64,000 nt of DNA. Origin: Serratia entomophila (lineage in GTDB: Bacteria > Pseudomonadota > Gammaproteobacteria > Enterobacterales > Enterobacteriaceae). Positions within the stretch are counted from its first letter, which is position 1; each line of letters starts with the position of its first letter. This document shows positions 27,923-37,229 of the stretch, piece after piece. The stretch lies in assembly GCF_021462285.1 (NCBI RefSeq), contig NZ_CP082787.1, positions 3,534,001-3,598,000 of the forward strand, written 5' to 3'. The position numbers were made by a program, and so were the translations under genes. A model generated the notes under the pieces. That model saw only the letters and a program-made list of their open reading frames with translations. It was not told the DNA's origin and ran no database searches.

Positions 27923-29110
27923 ATGTCCCATATTGCGCACTTTGCGTTAGCGTTGGTGGTGGTGGCGATCCTGGCACTGTTGGTGTGCCGCGATCGCAAA
28001 AGCATCCGCATTCGCTATGTTATTCAATTATTGGTTATCGAAGTACTGCTGGCCTATTTTTTCCTGCATTCGGAAGCGGGTTTAGGCTTTGTAAAAGGGT
28101 TTGCGGCGCTGTTTGACAAGCTGCTCGGATTTGCTGGACAAGGGACTGATTTTGTATTCGGCGGCATGGGTGACAAAGGCCTGGCGTTCTTCTTCCTGAA
28201 GGTGCTGTGCCCTATCGTCTTCATCTCTGCGCTGATCGGTATTCTGCAATACATCAAAGTGTTGCCGTTTGTGATCCGGATTATCGGTACCGTGCTGTCA
28301 AAAGTGAACGGTATGGGCAAGCTGGAATCGTTCAACGCCGTCAGCTCACTGATCCTCGGCCAGTCTGAGAACTTCATTGCCTATAAAGATATCCTGGGCA
28401 AAATGTCGGAAAAGCGCATGTACACCATGGCGGCGACCGCGATGTCTACGGTTTCCATGTCCATCGTCGGCGCTTACATGACCATGCTGGACGCCAAGTT
28501 CGTGGTAGCGGCGCTGGTACTGAACATGTTCAGCACCTTTATCGTGCTTTCATTGGTTAACCCGTATGACACTAATAAAGAAGAAGAACTGCACCTGGGT
28601 AACCTGCACGAAGGCCAAAGCTTCTTTGAAATGCTGGGTGAGTACATCCTGGCTGGTTTCAAGGTAGCGATTATCGTTGCCGCAATGCTGATCGGTTTTA
28701 TCGCCCTGATCGCCGCGCTCAACGGCCTGTTCAGCGCCATCTTCGGCCTGAGCTTCCAGGAAATCCTCGGCTACTTCTTCTACCCGTTCGCCTGGGTTAT
28801 GGGCATTCCTAAGCACGAAGCCCTGCAGGTTGGCAGCATCATGGCAACCAAACTGGTATCCAACGAGTTCGTGGCAATGATGGAACTGCAGAAAGTCTCT
28901 GCGGAACTGTCGCCGCGCAGCATGGGTATCCTGTCGGTGTTCCTGGTGTCCTTCGCCAACTTCTCTTCCATCGGCATCGTGGCCGGGGCGATCAAAGGGT
29001 TGAACGAACATCAGGGCAACGTGGTGTCGCGCTTCGGTCTGAAGCTGGTCTACGGCTCCACGCTGGTCAGCATCCTGTCTGCCTCTATCGCCGGTCTGGT
29101 GCTGGGCTAA
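27923..29110 (+). CDS. nupC: concentrative nucleoside:proton symporter NupC
   Basis: 395 residues. Inner-membrane importer of pyrimidine nucleosides and adenosine. CNT-family motifs seen are [34 protein letters not shown] (the GQSE substrate motif in the first half) and [19 protein letters not shown] (N-E-F-V in the second half). Length is close to E. coli NupC (400). ATG 27923 with TTGGAG upstream. Divergent from mntH. Confidence 0.96.
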   Translation: MSHIAHFALALVVVAILALLVCRDRKSIRIRYVIQLLVIEVLLAYFFLHSEAGLGFVKGFAALFDKLLGFAGQGTDFVFGGMGDKGLAFFFLKVLCPIVFISALIGILQYIKVLPFVIRIIGTVLSKVNGMGKLESFNAVSSLILGQSENFIAYKDILGKMSEKRMYTMAATAMSTVSMSIVGAYMTMLDAKFVVAALVLNMFSTFIVLSLVNPYDTNKEEELHLGNLHEGQSFFEMLGEYILAGFKVAIIVAAMLIGFIALIAALNGLFSAIFGLSFQEILGYFFYPFAWVMGIPKHEALQVGSIMATKLVSNEFVAMMELQKVSAELSPRSMGILSVFLVSFANFSSIGIVAGAIKGLNEHQGNVVSRFGLKLVYGSTLVSILSASIAGLVLG

Positions 29111-29131
29111 GCCGCCTGGCGGCAAAAGTGA

Positions 29132-29157
29132 AAAGGTCGCTGCGGCGGCCTTTTTTA
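29132..29157 (+). terminator. nupC terminator
   Basis: AAGGTCGC-TGCG-GCGGCCTT hairpin with one G-T pairing, followed by T-rich TTTTATT. Confidence 0.8.
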
Positions 29158-29194
29158 TTGCCCAAAATTTGGTGTGGCTAAATAACAGAAAGCA

Positions 29195-29220
29195 AAAAGC
29201 CGACCCTGAGGTCGGCTTTT
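29195..29220 (-). terminator. terminator of the tRNA-Ala operon
   Basis: AAGCCGACC-CTGA-GGTCGGCTT (29197-29218). On the minus strand it lies 10 bases past the second tRNA and is followed by a T5 run. Confidence 0.85.
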
Positions 29221-29227
29221 CAAATGG

Positions 29228-29303
<76 letters not shown>

Positions 29304-29363
29304 ACAAAAGTGGTACGCATTAACCGGCGTTACGGTATTCCCCAACCTTTCTGAGATAAAGGT

Positions 29364-29439
<76 letters not shown>

Positions 29440-29473
29440 GTTCCACAATCACTTTGTGCTGTGAACGGGGCGC

Positions 29474-29502
29474 ATAATATGAAACCCGGTAAACACTGTC
29501 AA
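29474..29502 (-). promoter_or_regulatory. promoter of the tRNA-Ala operon
   Basis: On the minus strand TTGACA (29502-29497), 17 bases, TATTAT (29479-29474), then a GC-rich discriminator GCGCCCC, typical of stringently controlled tRNA promoters. Confidence 0.85.
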
Positions 29503-29748
29503 CGGCTAAATTGAATTCCTCGATCAAGCGCTGAAAAAGCCGCCAAATCAGCACGTTTAACGCCAAAAAACCGGCAATGCGGATATAAATCAATCGTCAC
29601 GCGAACCGGCCCACGGAAAATCGATTACCCTTATAAATTGCGTTGCTTTTTAATTAATAGAATGTTAGCGAAATGCGCTTGAGTCCCTTGCTGCACAGGC
29701 ATAGACTGCCCGCGCCGTAAATTTCATTACTCTAAAACTGAGCCAGTT
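29503..29748. other. gap between tRNA-Ala promoter and the FNT gene
   Basis: Mixed composition. It holds a promoter toward the FNT gene: TTGAGT (29679-29684), 17 bases, TAGACT (29702-29707). Nothing else could be assigned. Confidence 0.55.
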
Positions 29749-30534
29749 ATGTCTTTGCATTCACCAAAAGAAATCGCCACCCTCGCCGTTCAGGCCGGGG
29801 TGAACAAAAGCCACGCCCCTCTCGCCAACCTGTTGATTCTGGGCTTTCTCGCCGGCGCCTTTATCGCCACCGGCTTTCTGCTGGATATCCACGTAATCGG
29901 CACCCTGCCTGCTGAATGGGGCTCCTTTGGCGCCTTGCTGGGCGCGGCGGTGTTCCCTATCGGGCTGATCCTCACCATCCTGGCCGGCGGCGAACTGCTG
30001 ACCGGCAATATGATGACGCTGCCGATGGCCTGGTTCGCCCGGCAAATCACCGCGTTCGCCGTACTGCGCAATTGGTTCTGGGTCACCCTGGCCAACTTTG
30101 CCGGCAGCCTGGCGGTCGCCTACTTCTTCGGCCACCTGCTTGGCTTGACCGAGGGTGCGTTCCTGCATAAAACCCTGGCCATTGCCCAGGCGAAAGTCGA
30201 CGCCGACTTCCTGCACGCCTTTATTTCCGGCGTGGGCTGCAACTGGCTGGTATGCCTGGCGGTGTGGCTGGCCTTCGCCAGCAAAGACGTGCCGGGCAAA
30301 GTGATCGGCATGTGGTTCCCGGTCATGGCCTTTGTCGCCATCGGTTTTCAGCACGTGGTGGCCAACATGTTCATTATCCCGGCGGCGATTTTTGCCGGCG
30401 GGATGGGCTGGGATCAATTTCTGCCTAACGTGGTTGCGGTGTTCCTTGGCAATGCGCTGGGCGGCGCCGGCTTTGTCGGCCTGATGTATTTCCTCGCCTA
30501 CCGCCCCGCTTCGCCGGCCAGCGAACGGGCCTGA
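29749..30534 (+). CDS. formate/nitrite transporter family protein
   Basis: 261 residues, six membrane helices of the pentameric FNT channel family (FocA, NirC). Family signatures: ILAGGELLTGNMMTLP near residue 80 (the E-L-x-T-G-N motif of the omega loop) and ISGVGCNWLVCLAVWLA plus HVVANMFIIP with the conserved pore histidine (FQHVVANM). It does not sit beside pfl or nir genes here, so whether it carries formate, nitrite or another small anion is open. It lies between the tRNA-Ala operon and gltX and shares a terminator with gltX. Confidence 0.88.
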   Translation: MSLHSPKEIATLAVQAGVNKSHAPLANLLILGFLAGAFIATGFLLDIHVIGTLPAEWGSFGALLGAAVFPIGLILTILAGGELLTGNMMTLPMAWFARQITAFAVLRNWFWVTLANFAGSLAVAYFFGHLLGLTEGAFLHKTLAIAQAKVDADFLHAFISGVGCNWLVCLAVWLAFASKDVPGKVIGMWFPVMAFVAIGFQHVVANMFIIPAAIFAGGMGWDQFLPNVVAVFLGNALGGAGFVGLMYFLAYRPASPASERA

Positions 30535-30547
30535 TCGGCAGCAATAA

Positions 30548-30580
30548 AAAAAGCCCCGGGATCGCTCCACGGGGCTTTTC
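30548..30580. terminator. bidirectional terminator, FNT gene / gltX
   Basis: AAAAGCCCCG and CGGGGCTTTT arms separated by about 11 bases, T-tracts on both strands. Confidence 0.85.
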
Positions 30581-30600
30581 ATTTATAGCGCGGCAGCTTA

Positions 30601-32016
30601 TTAGCCCTGGGCTTCACGCCCGGCGATGTAAGCCAGCGCCATATCGATACGCTGCAGAGAACGCGCCTGACCAATGGCATGCACGGTCACGTCCATCCCC
30701 GGCGACTGGCCGGCGCCGGTTACGGCAACGCGCAGCGGCATGCCGACCTTGCCCATACCTACGCCCAGCTCATCCGCGGTGCCCTGAATCGCGTCGTGCA
30801 CGTTTTCCGGCGTCCAGGCGCTGATGGCGGCCAGCTTGGCGCGCACCGCTTCCAGCGGCTGGCGAGCCACCGGGCGCAGGTGTTTCTTGGCGGCGTCGGC
30901 GTCGAATTCGCTGAAGTCTTCATAGAAGTAGCGACAGGATTCGGCCATTTCCTTCAGCGTCTTGCAGCGCTCGCCCAGCAGCTTGACGATATCCTTCAGC
31001 TCAGGACCGTTGCGGGTTTCGATGCCCAGTTGTTCAACGTGCCATGCCAGATGCACCGCCACTTCTTCCGCCGGCATATGGTTGATGTAGTGATGGTTCA
31101 GCCACTGCAGCTTTTCGGTGTTGAAGGCGCTGGCGGATTTGTTGATCGCTTCCAGCGTGAAGAACTCTTTCATCTCGTCGATGGAGAAGATTTCCTGATC
31201 GCCGTGGGACCAGCCCAGACGCACCAGGTAGTTCAGCAGCGCCTGCGGCAGATAGCCGTCGTCGCGGTACTGCATCACGCCCACCGCGCCGTGGCGCTTG
31301 GACAGCTTTTTGCCGTCGTCGCCGAGGATCATGGAAACGTGCGCGTATTCCGGCACCGGCGCGCCCAGCGCTTTCAGGATGTTGATCTGGCGCGGGGTGT
31401 TGTTGATGTGGTCTTCGCCGCGGATCACGTGGCTGATTTCCATATCCCAGTCGTCCACCACCACGCAGAAGTTATAGGTTGGCGAACCGTCGGTGCGGCG
31501 GATGATCAGATCGTCCAGCTCCTGGTTGCTGAACTCGATCGGGCCGCGGATCTTGTCGTCGAAGATCACCGAGCCTTCCTGCGGGTTGCGAAAACGCACC
31601 ACGTGCGGCTCGTCGTCGGTGTGGCTGCATTGGCTGTCGCGGCAGTGGCCGTCGTAACGCGGCTTCTCGCCGTTTTCCATCTGCTTTTCACGCAGCGCTT
31701 CCAGACGCTCTTTGGAGCAATAGCATTTATAGGCCGTGCCCTGCACCAGCATGTCGTCGATGACCGCGTTGTAACGGTCGAAGCGTTTGGTCTGGAAATA
31801 CGGGCCTTCATCCCAATCCAGGTTCAACCAGTTCATGCCATCCATAATTGCGTCGATCGCGTCCTGGGTGGAGCGTTCCAGATCGGTGTCTTCGATGCGC
31901 AGAACGAACTCGCCGCCGGCATGGCGGCTGAACAACCAGGAATACAGCGCAGTACGGGCGCCACCGACGTGCAGATAGCCGGTTGGGCTCGGGGCAAAAC
32001 GGGTTTTGATTTTCAT
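30601..32016 (-). CDS. gltX: glutamyl-tRNA synthetase
   Basis: 471 residues from ATG 32016, the same length as in E. coli; an eight-residue extension to 32040 is unsupported. Class I synthetase charging tRNA-Glu. The HIGH-type motif is [16 protein letters not shown], the KMSKS-type motif [10 protein letters not shown], and the zinc-binding segment CYCSKERL...HCRDSQC. It lies between the tRNA-Ala operon and valU-lysV as in E. coli. Confidence 0.98.
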   Translation of the reverse strand: MKIKTRFAPSPTGYLHVGGARTALYSWLFSRHAGGEFVLRIEDTDLERSTQDAIDAIMDGMNWLNLDWDEGPYFQTKRFDRYNAVIDDMLVQGTAYKCYCSKERLEALREKQMENGEKPRYDGHCRDSQCSHTDDEPHVVRFRNPQEGSVIFDDKIRGPIEFSNQELDDLIIRRTDGSPTYNFCVVVDDWDMEISHVIRGEDHINNTPRQINILKALGAPVPEYAHVSMILGDDGKKLSKRHGAVGVMQYRDDGYLPQALLNYLVRLGWSHGDQEIFSIDEMKEFFTLEAINKSASAFNTEKLQWLNHHYINHMPAEEVAVHLAWHVEQLGIETRNGPELKDIVKLLGERCKTLKEMAESCRYFYEDFSEFDADAAKKHLRPVARQPLEAVRAKLAAISAWTPENVHDAIQGTADELGVGMGKVGMPLRVAVTGAGQSPGMDVTVHAIGQARSLQRIDMALAYIAGREAQG

Positions 32017-32263
32017 TGGGTTCACTGCCTTATTACGCAACGCGTGTCGGCGGTTGCCGACGATTGCTCGGAATTTAAAAAAGTGGGCAACATTGTACCA
32101 CCACGCGCTAATTCCTCAACGCTGACACGATATTGCGGCGGTGGATTTCGCTCTCTCTGCGGCCCGTTTCGCATAACAATGGGCAAAGAATCGGCGGCGC
32201 TGGCGATAATTATCGCATCCTGTTTAAATTTGCGGCGAACGATTGAAATCATTTTAAAAACCG

Positions 32264-32291
32264 TTGACTCACTTTCAACTATCCCTATAAT
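32264..32291 (+). promoter_or_regulatory. promoter of the valUXY-lysV tRNA operon
   Basis: TTGACT (32264-32269), 16 bases, TATAAT (32286-32291) and a GCGACTCC discriminator. AT-rich upstream sequence could act as an UP element. Confidence 0.85.
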
Positions 32292-32308
32292 GCGACTCCA
32301 ACAAGACG

Positions 32309-32384
32309 GGGCGATTAGCTCAGTTGGTAGAGCATCTCCTTTACACGGAGGGGGTCGGCGGTTCGAGCCCGTCATCGCCCACCA
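32309..32384 (+). tRNA. valU: tRNA-Val (anticodon TAC)
   Basis: 76 bases. Acceptor GGGCGAT pairs with ATCGCCC; anticodon loop CTTTACACG; T-arm GGTTCGAGCCC; CCA encoded. First of three. Confidence 0.98.
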
Positions 32385-32415
32385 TCTTGTTGAGCAGTAA
32401 GAAATGAGAAAATGA

Positions 32416-32491
32416 GGGTGATTAGCTCAGTTGGTAGAGCATCTCCTTTACACGGAGGGGGTCGGCGGTTCGAGCCCGTCATCACCCACCA
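32416..32491 (+). tRNA. valX: tRNA-Val (anticodon TAC)
   Basis: 76 bases. Same as the first copy except that acceptor pair 4:69 is T:A instead of C:G (GGGTGAT / ATCACCC). CCA encoded. Confidence 0.98.
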
Positions 32492-32531
32492 CTCATTCTC
32501 TCGTTTAGCAGTAACCTGGAAGTCCTGAAGT

Positions 32532-32607
32532 GGGTGATTAGCTCAGTTGGTAGAGCATCTCCTTTACACGGAGGGGGTCGGCGGTTCGAGCCCGTCATCA
32601 CCCACCA
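32532..32607 (+). tRNA. valY: tRNA-Val (anticodon TAC)
   Basis: 76 bases, identical to the second copy, CCA encoded. Seven bases separate it from the tRNA-Lys gene. Confidence 0.98.
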
Positions 32608-32614
32608 CTTCTGC

Positions 32615-32690
32615 GGGTCGTTAGCTCAGTTGGTAGAGCAGTTGACTTTTAATCAATTGGTCGCAGGTTCGAATCCTGCACGACCCACCA
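32615..32690 (+). tRNA. lysV: tRNA-Lys (anticodon TTT)
   Basis: 76 bases. Anticodon loop ACTTTTAAT, T-arm GGTTCGAATCC, acceptor GGGTCGT / ACGACCC, CCA encoded. Last gene of the array, followed by a terminator. Its 3' end is copied about 200 bases downstream. Confidence 0.98.
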
Positions 32691-32698
32691 ATTCAGAG

Positions 32699-32723
32699 AA
32701 AAGCGCCTTTGGGCGCTTTTTTC
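32699..32723 (+). terminator. terminator of the valUXY-lysV operon
   Basis: AAAAGCGCC-TTT-GGGCGCTTTTTT, directly after tRNA-Lys. Confidence 0.9.
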
Positions 32724-32789
32724 GTTTCAGCTCCACCTCATCCGCCCCAACCTCTTTATTGCATAGCGCACGATGTCGTGTTGGATGAG

Positions 32790-32926
32790 AACCTGCGTTC
32801 AGGTTCGAGCCGAGCGAAGCGAGACGACAACGCACAGCGTTGCCCGCAGGGTGAGGCCAAAGGCCGAATCAATCCTGCACGACCCACCCATTCAGAGAAA
32901 AGCGCCTTTAGGCGCTTTTTTCGTTT
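32790..32926 (+). repeat. partial tRNA-Lys 3' duplicate split by a hairpin-rich insertion
   Basis: AATCCTGCACGACCCACC plus the 3' flank and terminator (32871-32926) repeats 32672-32727 with 54 of 56 bases equal. The T-arm half AGGTTCGA (32801-32808) is separated from it by about 60 bases containing CAACGC-ACA-GCGTTG (32828-32842) and GGCC-AAA-GGCC (32855-32865); AACCTG-CGTT-CAGGTT (32790-32805) overlaps the left half. The rest of the 385-base gap 32691-33075 holds no gene. Confidence 0.8.
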
Positions 32927-32980
32927 TCGCCGTTTGAAAATCCCCCCAGCCAAAATCACCGCCCCGTCGTCTTGGATACG

Positions 32981-32996
32981 AATGGTTATCATTTTA
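32981..32996. promoter_or_regulatory. Fur-like box upstream of fepB
   Basis: On the minus strand AATGATAACCATT matches the Fur core AATGATAATCATT at 12 of 13 positions, about 80 bases before the fepB ATG. Confidence 0.65.
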
Positions 32997-33075
32997 ACAT
33001 GTTGAGTGGTAAATTAGCGGGTATGCCTAACCCAGCCAAGACACGTCTTAGTTCAAGGAAAGAAAGAGCCCGCTC

Positions 33076-34077
33076 ATGACCCTATCCTTACGTCACCTAT
33101 TTATTTCATTTATCGCGGCTTCCGGCCTGCTGCTCAGCGGCTGCGGCCCAGACGACAACCCCGAAGCGCAAACGCCCGCCTCCGCAAACAGCGGCTGGCC
33201 GCGCACCATCGACAGCGCCAAAGGCCCGTTTACGCTGGAAAAACCGCCGCTGCGCATCGTCTCCACCAGCGTCACTCTCACCGGCACTCTGCTGGCGATT
33301 GACGCGCCGGTTATCGCCAGCGGCGCCACCAGCGCCAACTCATCGCTGTCTGACAGCCAGGGGTTCTTTACCCAGTGGAGCGAAGTGGCGAAGCAGCGCA
33401 ACGTCAAACCGCTGTATCAGGTTGAACCCAATGCCGAAGCGGTCGCCGCCGCCAACCCCGATTTGATCGTCATCGCCTCCACCGGCGGCGATTCGGCGCT
33501 GAAGCTGTACGACCAACTGTCGACCGTCGCGCCAACGCTGGTGCTCAACTACGGCGATAAAAGCTGGCAGCAGCTGGCCACCCAATTAGGGGAAATCACC
33601 GGCCACGAACAGGGGGCAAAACAGGCCGAAGCGCGCTTTGAACGGCGGGTGGAACAGGTGAAGCAGTCCATCGTCCTGCCGCCGCAGCCCACTTCCCCGC
33701 TGGTCTATGCCGACAACGGGCGTGAGGCCATGCTGTGGACGCCGGACTCCGCCCAGGGGAAATTGCTGACCCAGCTCGGCTTCCAGCTGGCCACGCCGCC
33801 GGAAAGCGCCAAGGGCAACACCAGCATGGGCAAACGCCAGGACATCATTCAGCTTTCGGGCGAAAAGATGGCGGAAGGCCTGAACGGCAAGACGCTGATG
33901 CTGTTCTCGGCCGATGAGCGCAAGGTCAGGGAGCTGTTGGCCAACCCGTTCCTCCAGCACCTGGAGCCGGTTGAACAACATCATGTCTACGCCGTCGGCA
34001 CCGACACCTTTCGCCTCGATTACTACAGCGCCACCAATATGCTGAACAGCATCGAGCGGCAGCTCAAGAAATCCTGA
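33076..34077 (+). CDS. fepB: ferric-enterobactin-type binding protein FepB, lipoprotein form
   Basis: 333 residues. Substrate-binding protein of a class-III ABC importer for catecholate siderophore iron. Similarity to E. coli FepB is evident as recalled: RIVSTSVTLTGTLLAIDAPVIASGAT, YDQLSTVAPTLVLNYGDKSWQQLATQLGEITGHE and TDTFRLDYYSA. Unlike E. coli FepB it carries a lipobox: the hydrophobic stretch ends LLLSGC with cysteine near residue 23. So it should be membrane-anchored rather than free in the periplasm. A Fur-like box lies upstream. It precedes fepDGC by about 200 bases that include a second box. Confidence 0.9.
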   Translation: MTLSLRHLFISFIAASGLLLSGCGPDDNPEAQTPASANSGWPRTIDSAKGPFTLEKPPLRIVSTSVTLTGTLLAIDAPVIASGATSANSSLSDSQGFFTQWSEVAKQRNVKPLYQVEPNAEAVAAANPDLIVIASTGGDSALKLYDQLSTVAPTLVLNYGDKSWQQLATQLGEITGHEQGAKQAEARFERRVEQVKQSIVLPPQPTSPLVYADNGREAMLWTPDSAQGKLLTQLGFQLATPPESAKGNTSMGKRQDIIQLSGEKMAEGLNGKTLMLFSADERKVRELLANPFLQHLEPVEQHHVYAVGTDTFRLDYYSATNMLNSIERQLKKS

Positions 34078-34249
34078 CATGCCCTCCGGCAGGCCTGGCG
34101 CCTGCCGCATTTCGCCGCGCAACAATTACATTCAATCTATTGAAATATAAACAATCATTAACATCACGGATAACTTATCCCACCCTATCCGGCGGATGCA
34201 TTGCGGCGCAAACTCATGCTACTATAAGCCGGTCTTCAAGAACGCTAAT

Positions 34250-34268
34250 AATAATGAGAATCAAAATT
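34250..34268 (+). promoter_or_regulatory. Fur-like box upstream of fepD
   Basis: AATAATGAGAATCAAAATT matches the 19-base Fur consensus at 14 positions, just before the fepD ribosome site. Confidence 0.65.
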
Positions 34269-34285
34269 ATAAAGGAGTTAACGGT

Positions 34286-35341
34286 GTGAGCTTACCCACT
34301 CCGACCACGCGGGCGCCTACATCCACGTCTCGCACAGCCTACGCCGGCGGCCTGAAGCGGGTTTCCGGGCTGGGCCTGTGCCTGGCACTGCTCTTGCTGT
34401 GCGTGATGGCCAGCCTGATGCTGGGATCCAAATCCATTCCTTTTCATACCGTTTGGCTCAGCCTGCAGGGCCAGTTTAGCGGTGCAGACAGCACAATTAT
34501 TCTCAACGCCCGCCTGCCCCGCACGCTGGCGGGCATTCTGGCCGGCGTGGCGCTGGGCGGCGCCGGCGCGCTGATCCAGGCGCTGACGCGCAACCCGCTG
34601 GCCGATCCCGGCGTGCTCGGCATCAACGCCGGCGCCAGCTTCGCCGTGGTGCTGGGCATTATGTTTTTCGGCGCCGCTTCTACCGAAGGCTATATGGGCT
34701 GGGCCTTTGCCGGCGCCGCCATCACCACCCTGCTGGTGTACCTGATCGGCACGCTGGCGGGCGGGCGCATCAATCCGGTGCGGCTGACGCTGGCCGGCGT
34801 GGCGATAGGCGCGGTGTTGAACGGCGTCACCACCGGGCTGTCGCTGCTCGATCCGCAGACCTTCGACCAACTGCGTTTCTGGCAGGCCGGCACGCTGGAT
34901 ATCCGCACTCTGGCCAGCCTGGCGGTCACCGCGCCCGCCATCCTGATCGGCGCCCTGCTGACGCTGGCCATCGCCCGGCCGCTGAACACCATCGGCATGG
35001 GGGAAGATCTGGCCATCGCGCTCGGCGCGCGCGTGGCGCTGACTCAAATCATCGCGGTTATCGCCATTACGCTGCTGTGCGGCGCGGCGACCGCCACCGT
35101 CGGCCCGATCGCCTTTGTCGGCCTGATGGTGCCGCACATCGCCCGCTGGTGGGTTGGCCCCGATCAGCGTTGGATATTGCCTTACTCAATGCTGATGGCC
35201 CCGGTGCTGCTGCTGTGCGCCGACATCATCGGCCGTTTGTTGGTGCCCGGCGAGCTGCGGGTCTCCATCGTCACCGCCTTTATCGGCGCGCCGGTCTTGA
35301 TCTGGCTGGTGCGCCGCAAGAAAACCCTGGGGGGCCTGTGA
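34286..35341 (+). CDS. fepD: ferric siderophore permease FepD
   Basis: 351 residues from GTG 34286, with AAGGAG eight bases upstream; the longer frame to 34196 crosses the Fur box. FecCD-type permease with about nine to ten helices. Motifs: ARLPRTLAGILAGVALGGAGALIQALTRNPLADPGVLGINAGAS near residue 70-110 and GPIAFVGLMVPHIAR (cytoplasmic loop that contacts the ATPase). E. coli FepD has 334 residues and shares these blocks. Its stop shares one base with the fepG ATG (TGATG). Confidence 0.92.
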   Translation: MSLPTPTTRAPTSTSRTAYAGGLKRVSGLGLCLALLLLCVMASLMLGSKSIPFHTVWLSLQGQFSGADSTIILNARLPRTLAGILAGVALGGAGALIQALTRNPLADPGVLGINAGASFAVVLGIMFFGAASTEGYMGWAFAGAAITTLLVYLIGTLAGGRINPVRLTLAGVAIGAVLNGVTTGLSLLDPQTFDQLRFWQAGTLDIRTLASLAVTAPAILIGALLTLAIARPLNTIGMGEDLAIALGARVALTQIIAVIAITLLCGAATATVGPIAFVGLMVPHIARWWVGPDQRWILPYSMLMAPVLLLCADIIGRLLVPGELRVSIVTAFIGAPVLIWLVRRKKTLGGL

Positions 35342-36378
35342 TGTCGATGCCTCGCACCCTGCTTATCGGCCGCGCGGACGGCATCGTCAACTGGCGCATG
35401 CCGATGCGCGTGCTGCTGGTCAATCTCTCGCTGCTGGCGCTGTGCCTGCTATTGGCGGTGGCGGCGCTGTGCTACGGCACGCTTCCGCTGTCGCTGGAGC
35501 AGGTGTTTTCCGCGCTGAACGGCCAGGCGCCAAAGAATCTGGTGACCGTGGTCACCCAGTGGCGCCTGCCGCGCATTACCATGGCGCTGCTGCTGGGCGG
35601 CGCGCTCGGCATGAGCGGCGCGATTTTCCAGTCTATTATCCGCAACCCGCTGGGCAGCCCGGACGTCATCGGCTTTAACATGGGCGCCTATACCGGCGCG
35701 CTGATCGCCATCACGCTGTTCAGCGGCGGCTATTACTCCATCGCCGGCGGCGCGCTGGCCGGCGGCATCGTCTCTGCGCTGGTGATCTACCTGCTCGCCT
35801 GGCGGCAGGGCGTGGCCGGCTTCCGGTTGATTATTGTCGGCATCGCCATCAGCGCGGTGCTGGTCTCCACCAACACCTGGCTGATCATCACCGCCTCTCT
35901 GGAGCGCGCCATGGACGCCGCCATGTGGCAGGCCGGTTCATTGAACGGCATGACCTGGCAGAAATCGCAGCCGGCGCTGGTGTTTATCTCGCTGGCCGCC
36001 GCCGCCGCGCTGTTGATGGGCAAACGCCTGCGGTTGCTGGAGATGGGCGACGACGCCGCGCGCGCGCTGGGGGTGAATGCGGAAGGTAGCCGGCTGTGGC
36101 TGATGCTGTTCGGCGTGACCCTGACCGCCGCCGTTACCGCCACCGCCGGGCCGATTTCTTTTATCGCGCTGGCCGCCCCGCAGATCGCCCGCCGTCTGAC
36201 CGGTCAATCCTCGGTTACCCTGACGTCGTCGGCCCTGATGGGCGCCACCTTGCTGCTGGGGGCCGACGTTGCCTCCCAGCATCTGTTCGCGCCGACCCAG
36301 CTGCCGGTGGGCGTCGTGACCGTCAGCATCGGCGGCCTGTATCTGATCTGGCTGTTAATCCGTGAGTCCCGCAGATAA
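35341..36378 (+). CDS. fepG: ferric siderophore permease FepG
   Basis: 345 residues from ATG 35341. Second FecCD permease of the heterodimer, with WRLPRITMALLLGGALGMSGAIFQSIIRNPLGSPDVIGFNMGA and GPISFIALAAPQIARRLTG. ATG overlaps the fepD stop and its TAA overlaps the fepC ATG by one base, so fepDGC is translated as a coupled unit. An upstream frame from 35077 lies inside fepD and is discarded. Confidence 0.92.
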   Translation: MSMPRTLLIGRADGIVNWRMPMRVLLVNLSLLALCLLLAVAALCYGTLPLSLEQVFSALNGQAPKNLVTVVTQWRLPRITMALLLGGALGMSGAIFQSIIRNPLGSPDVIGFNMGAYTGALIAITLFSGGYYSIAGGALAGGIVSALVIYLLAWRQGVAGFRLIIVGIAISAVLVSTNTWLIITASLERAMDAAMWQAGSLNGMTWQKSQPALVFISLAAAAALLMGKRLRLLEMGDDAARALGVNAEGSRLWLMLFGVTLTAAVTATAGPISFIALAAPQIARRLTGQSSVTLTSSALMGATLLLGADVASQHLFAPTQLPVGVVTVSIGGLYLIWLLIRESRR

Positions 36379-37199
36379 TGAAGAGTAAGAATGCCATGAG
36401 CCACCGCCTGCACGCCTCGCACCTGACGCTGGGCTATGATAACAAAATCATCGCCAACGACCTGAGCGTAGCCATCCCCGACGGCGCCTTCACGGTGATT
36501 GTCGGGCCGAACGCCTGCGGCAAATCCACGCTGCTGCGCGCGCTGTCCCGCCTGCTGAAACCCAGCGCCGGCGAGGTGTTTCTCGATGGCAAAAACATCA
36601 GCAGCTTCGCCACCAAGGCGCTGGCGCGCGAGCTGGGCCTGCTGCCGCAAACCTCGATCGCGCCGGACAGCATCACGGTGGCGGATCTGGTGTCGCGCGG
36701 GCGTTACCCACACCAAAGCCTGCTGAAGCAGTGGACCCATGCCGACCGCCAGGCGGTAGAGGAAGCCATGGCGGCCACCAACGTCAGCCAGTTGGCGGAC
36801 CGCAGCGTCGACGAACTGTCCGGTGGCCAGCGCCAGCGCGTGTGGGTGGCGATGGTGCTGGCGCAGCAAACCTCGCTGCTGTTGCTGGATGAGCCGACCA
36901 CCTATCTGGACATCGCCCATCAGATTGAGCTGTTGGATCTGTTCCGCCAGCTGAACCAGGAACGCGGCCAAACCATGATCGCCGTACTGCACGATCTGAA
37001 CCACGCCTGCCGCTATGCCGACCACATCATCGCCATGCGCGCCGGCAAGATAGTGGCGCAGGGCAAACCGGCCGAAATCATCACCGCCGAGCTGGTTGAA
37101 CAGGTGTTCGGCATGCCCTGCATGATCATCGACGATCCGCTGTCGCACACGCCGCTGGTGATCCCGCGCGGCCGCTTCCACTGCGGTTCCGCACGGTAA
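36378..37199 (+). CDS. fepC: ferric siderophore ABC transporter ATPase FepC
   Basis: 273 residues. ABC ATPase energising FepDG. Walker A GPNACGKST, Q-loop LLPQTS, signature LSGGQRQRVWVAM, Walker B LLLLDEPTTYLD and H-loop VLHDLN are all present. ATG 36378 overlaps the fepG stop; an internal ATG 18 bases on (MSHRLHAS) is an alternative start. An intrinsic terminator follows. No enterobactin synthesis genes or outer-membrane receptor lie within the window. Confidence 0.94.
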   Translation: MKSKNAMSHRLHASHLTLGYDNKIIANDLSVAIPDGAFTVIVGPNACGKSTLLRALSRLLKPSAGEVFLDGKNISSFATKALARELGLLPQTSIAPDSITVADLVSRGRYPHQSLLKQWTHADRQAVEEAMAATNVSQLADRSVDELSGGQRQRVWVAMVLAQQTSLLLLDEPTTYLDIAHQIELLDLFRQLNQERGQTMIAVLHDLNHACRYADHIIAMRAGKIVAQGKPAEIITAELVEQVFGMPCMIIDDPLSHTPLVIPRGRFHCGSAR

Positions 37200-37205
37200 A
37201 TAACA

Positions 37206-37226
37206 GGCCGGCTCTCCCGGCCTTTT
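37206..37226 (+). terminator. fepC terminator
   Basis: GGCCGG-CTCTC-CCGGCC followed by TTTT. Confidence 0.85.
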
Positions 37227-37229
37227 CGA

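Noticed and set aside
32309..32607. Regularly spaced repeats resembling a CRISPR array
   Set aside because: The repeats are three tRNA-Val genes of 76 bases with encoded CCA; spacing is irregular and no cas genes are present.
32534..33005. Short frames over the tRNA-Val/Lys genes and the repeat
   Set aside because: They translate tRNA and terminator sequence and have no independent support.
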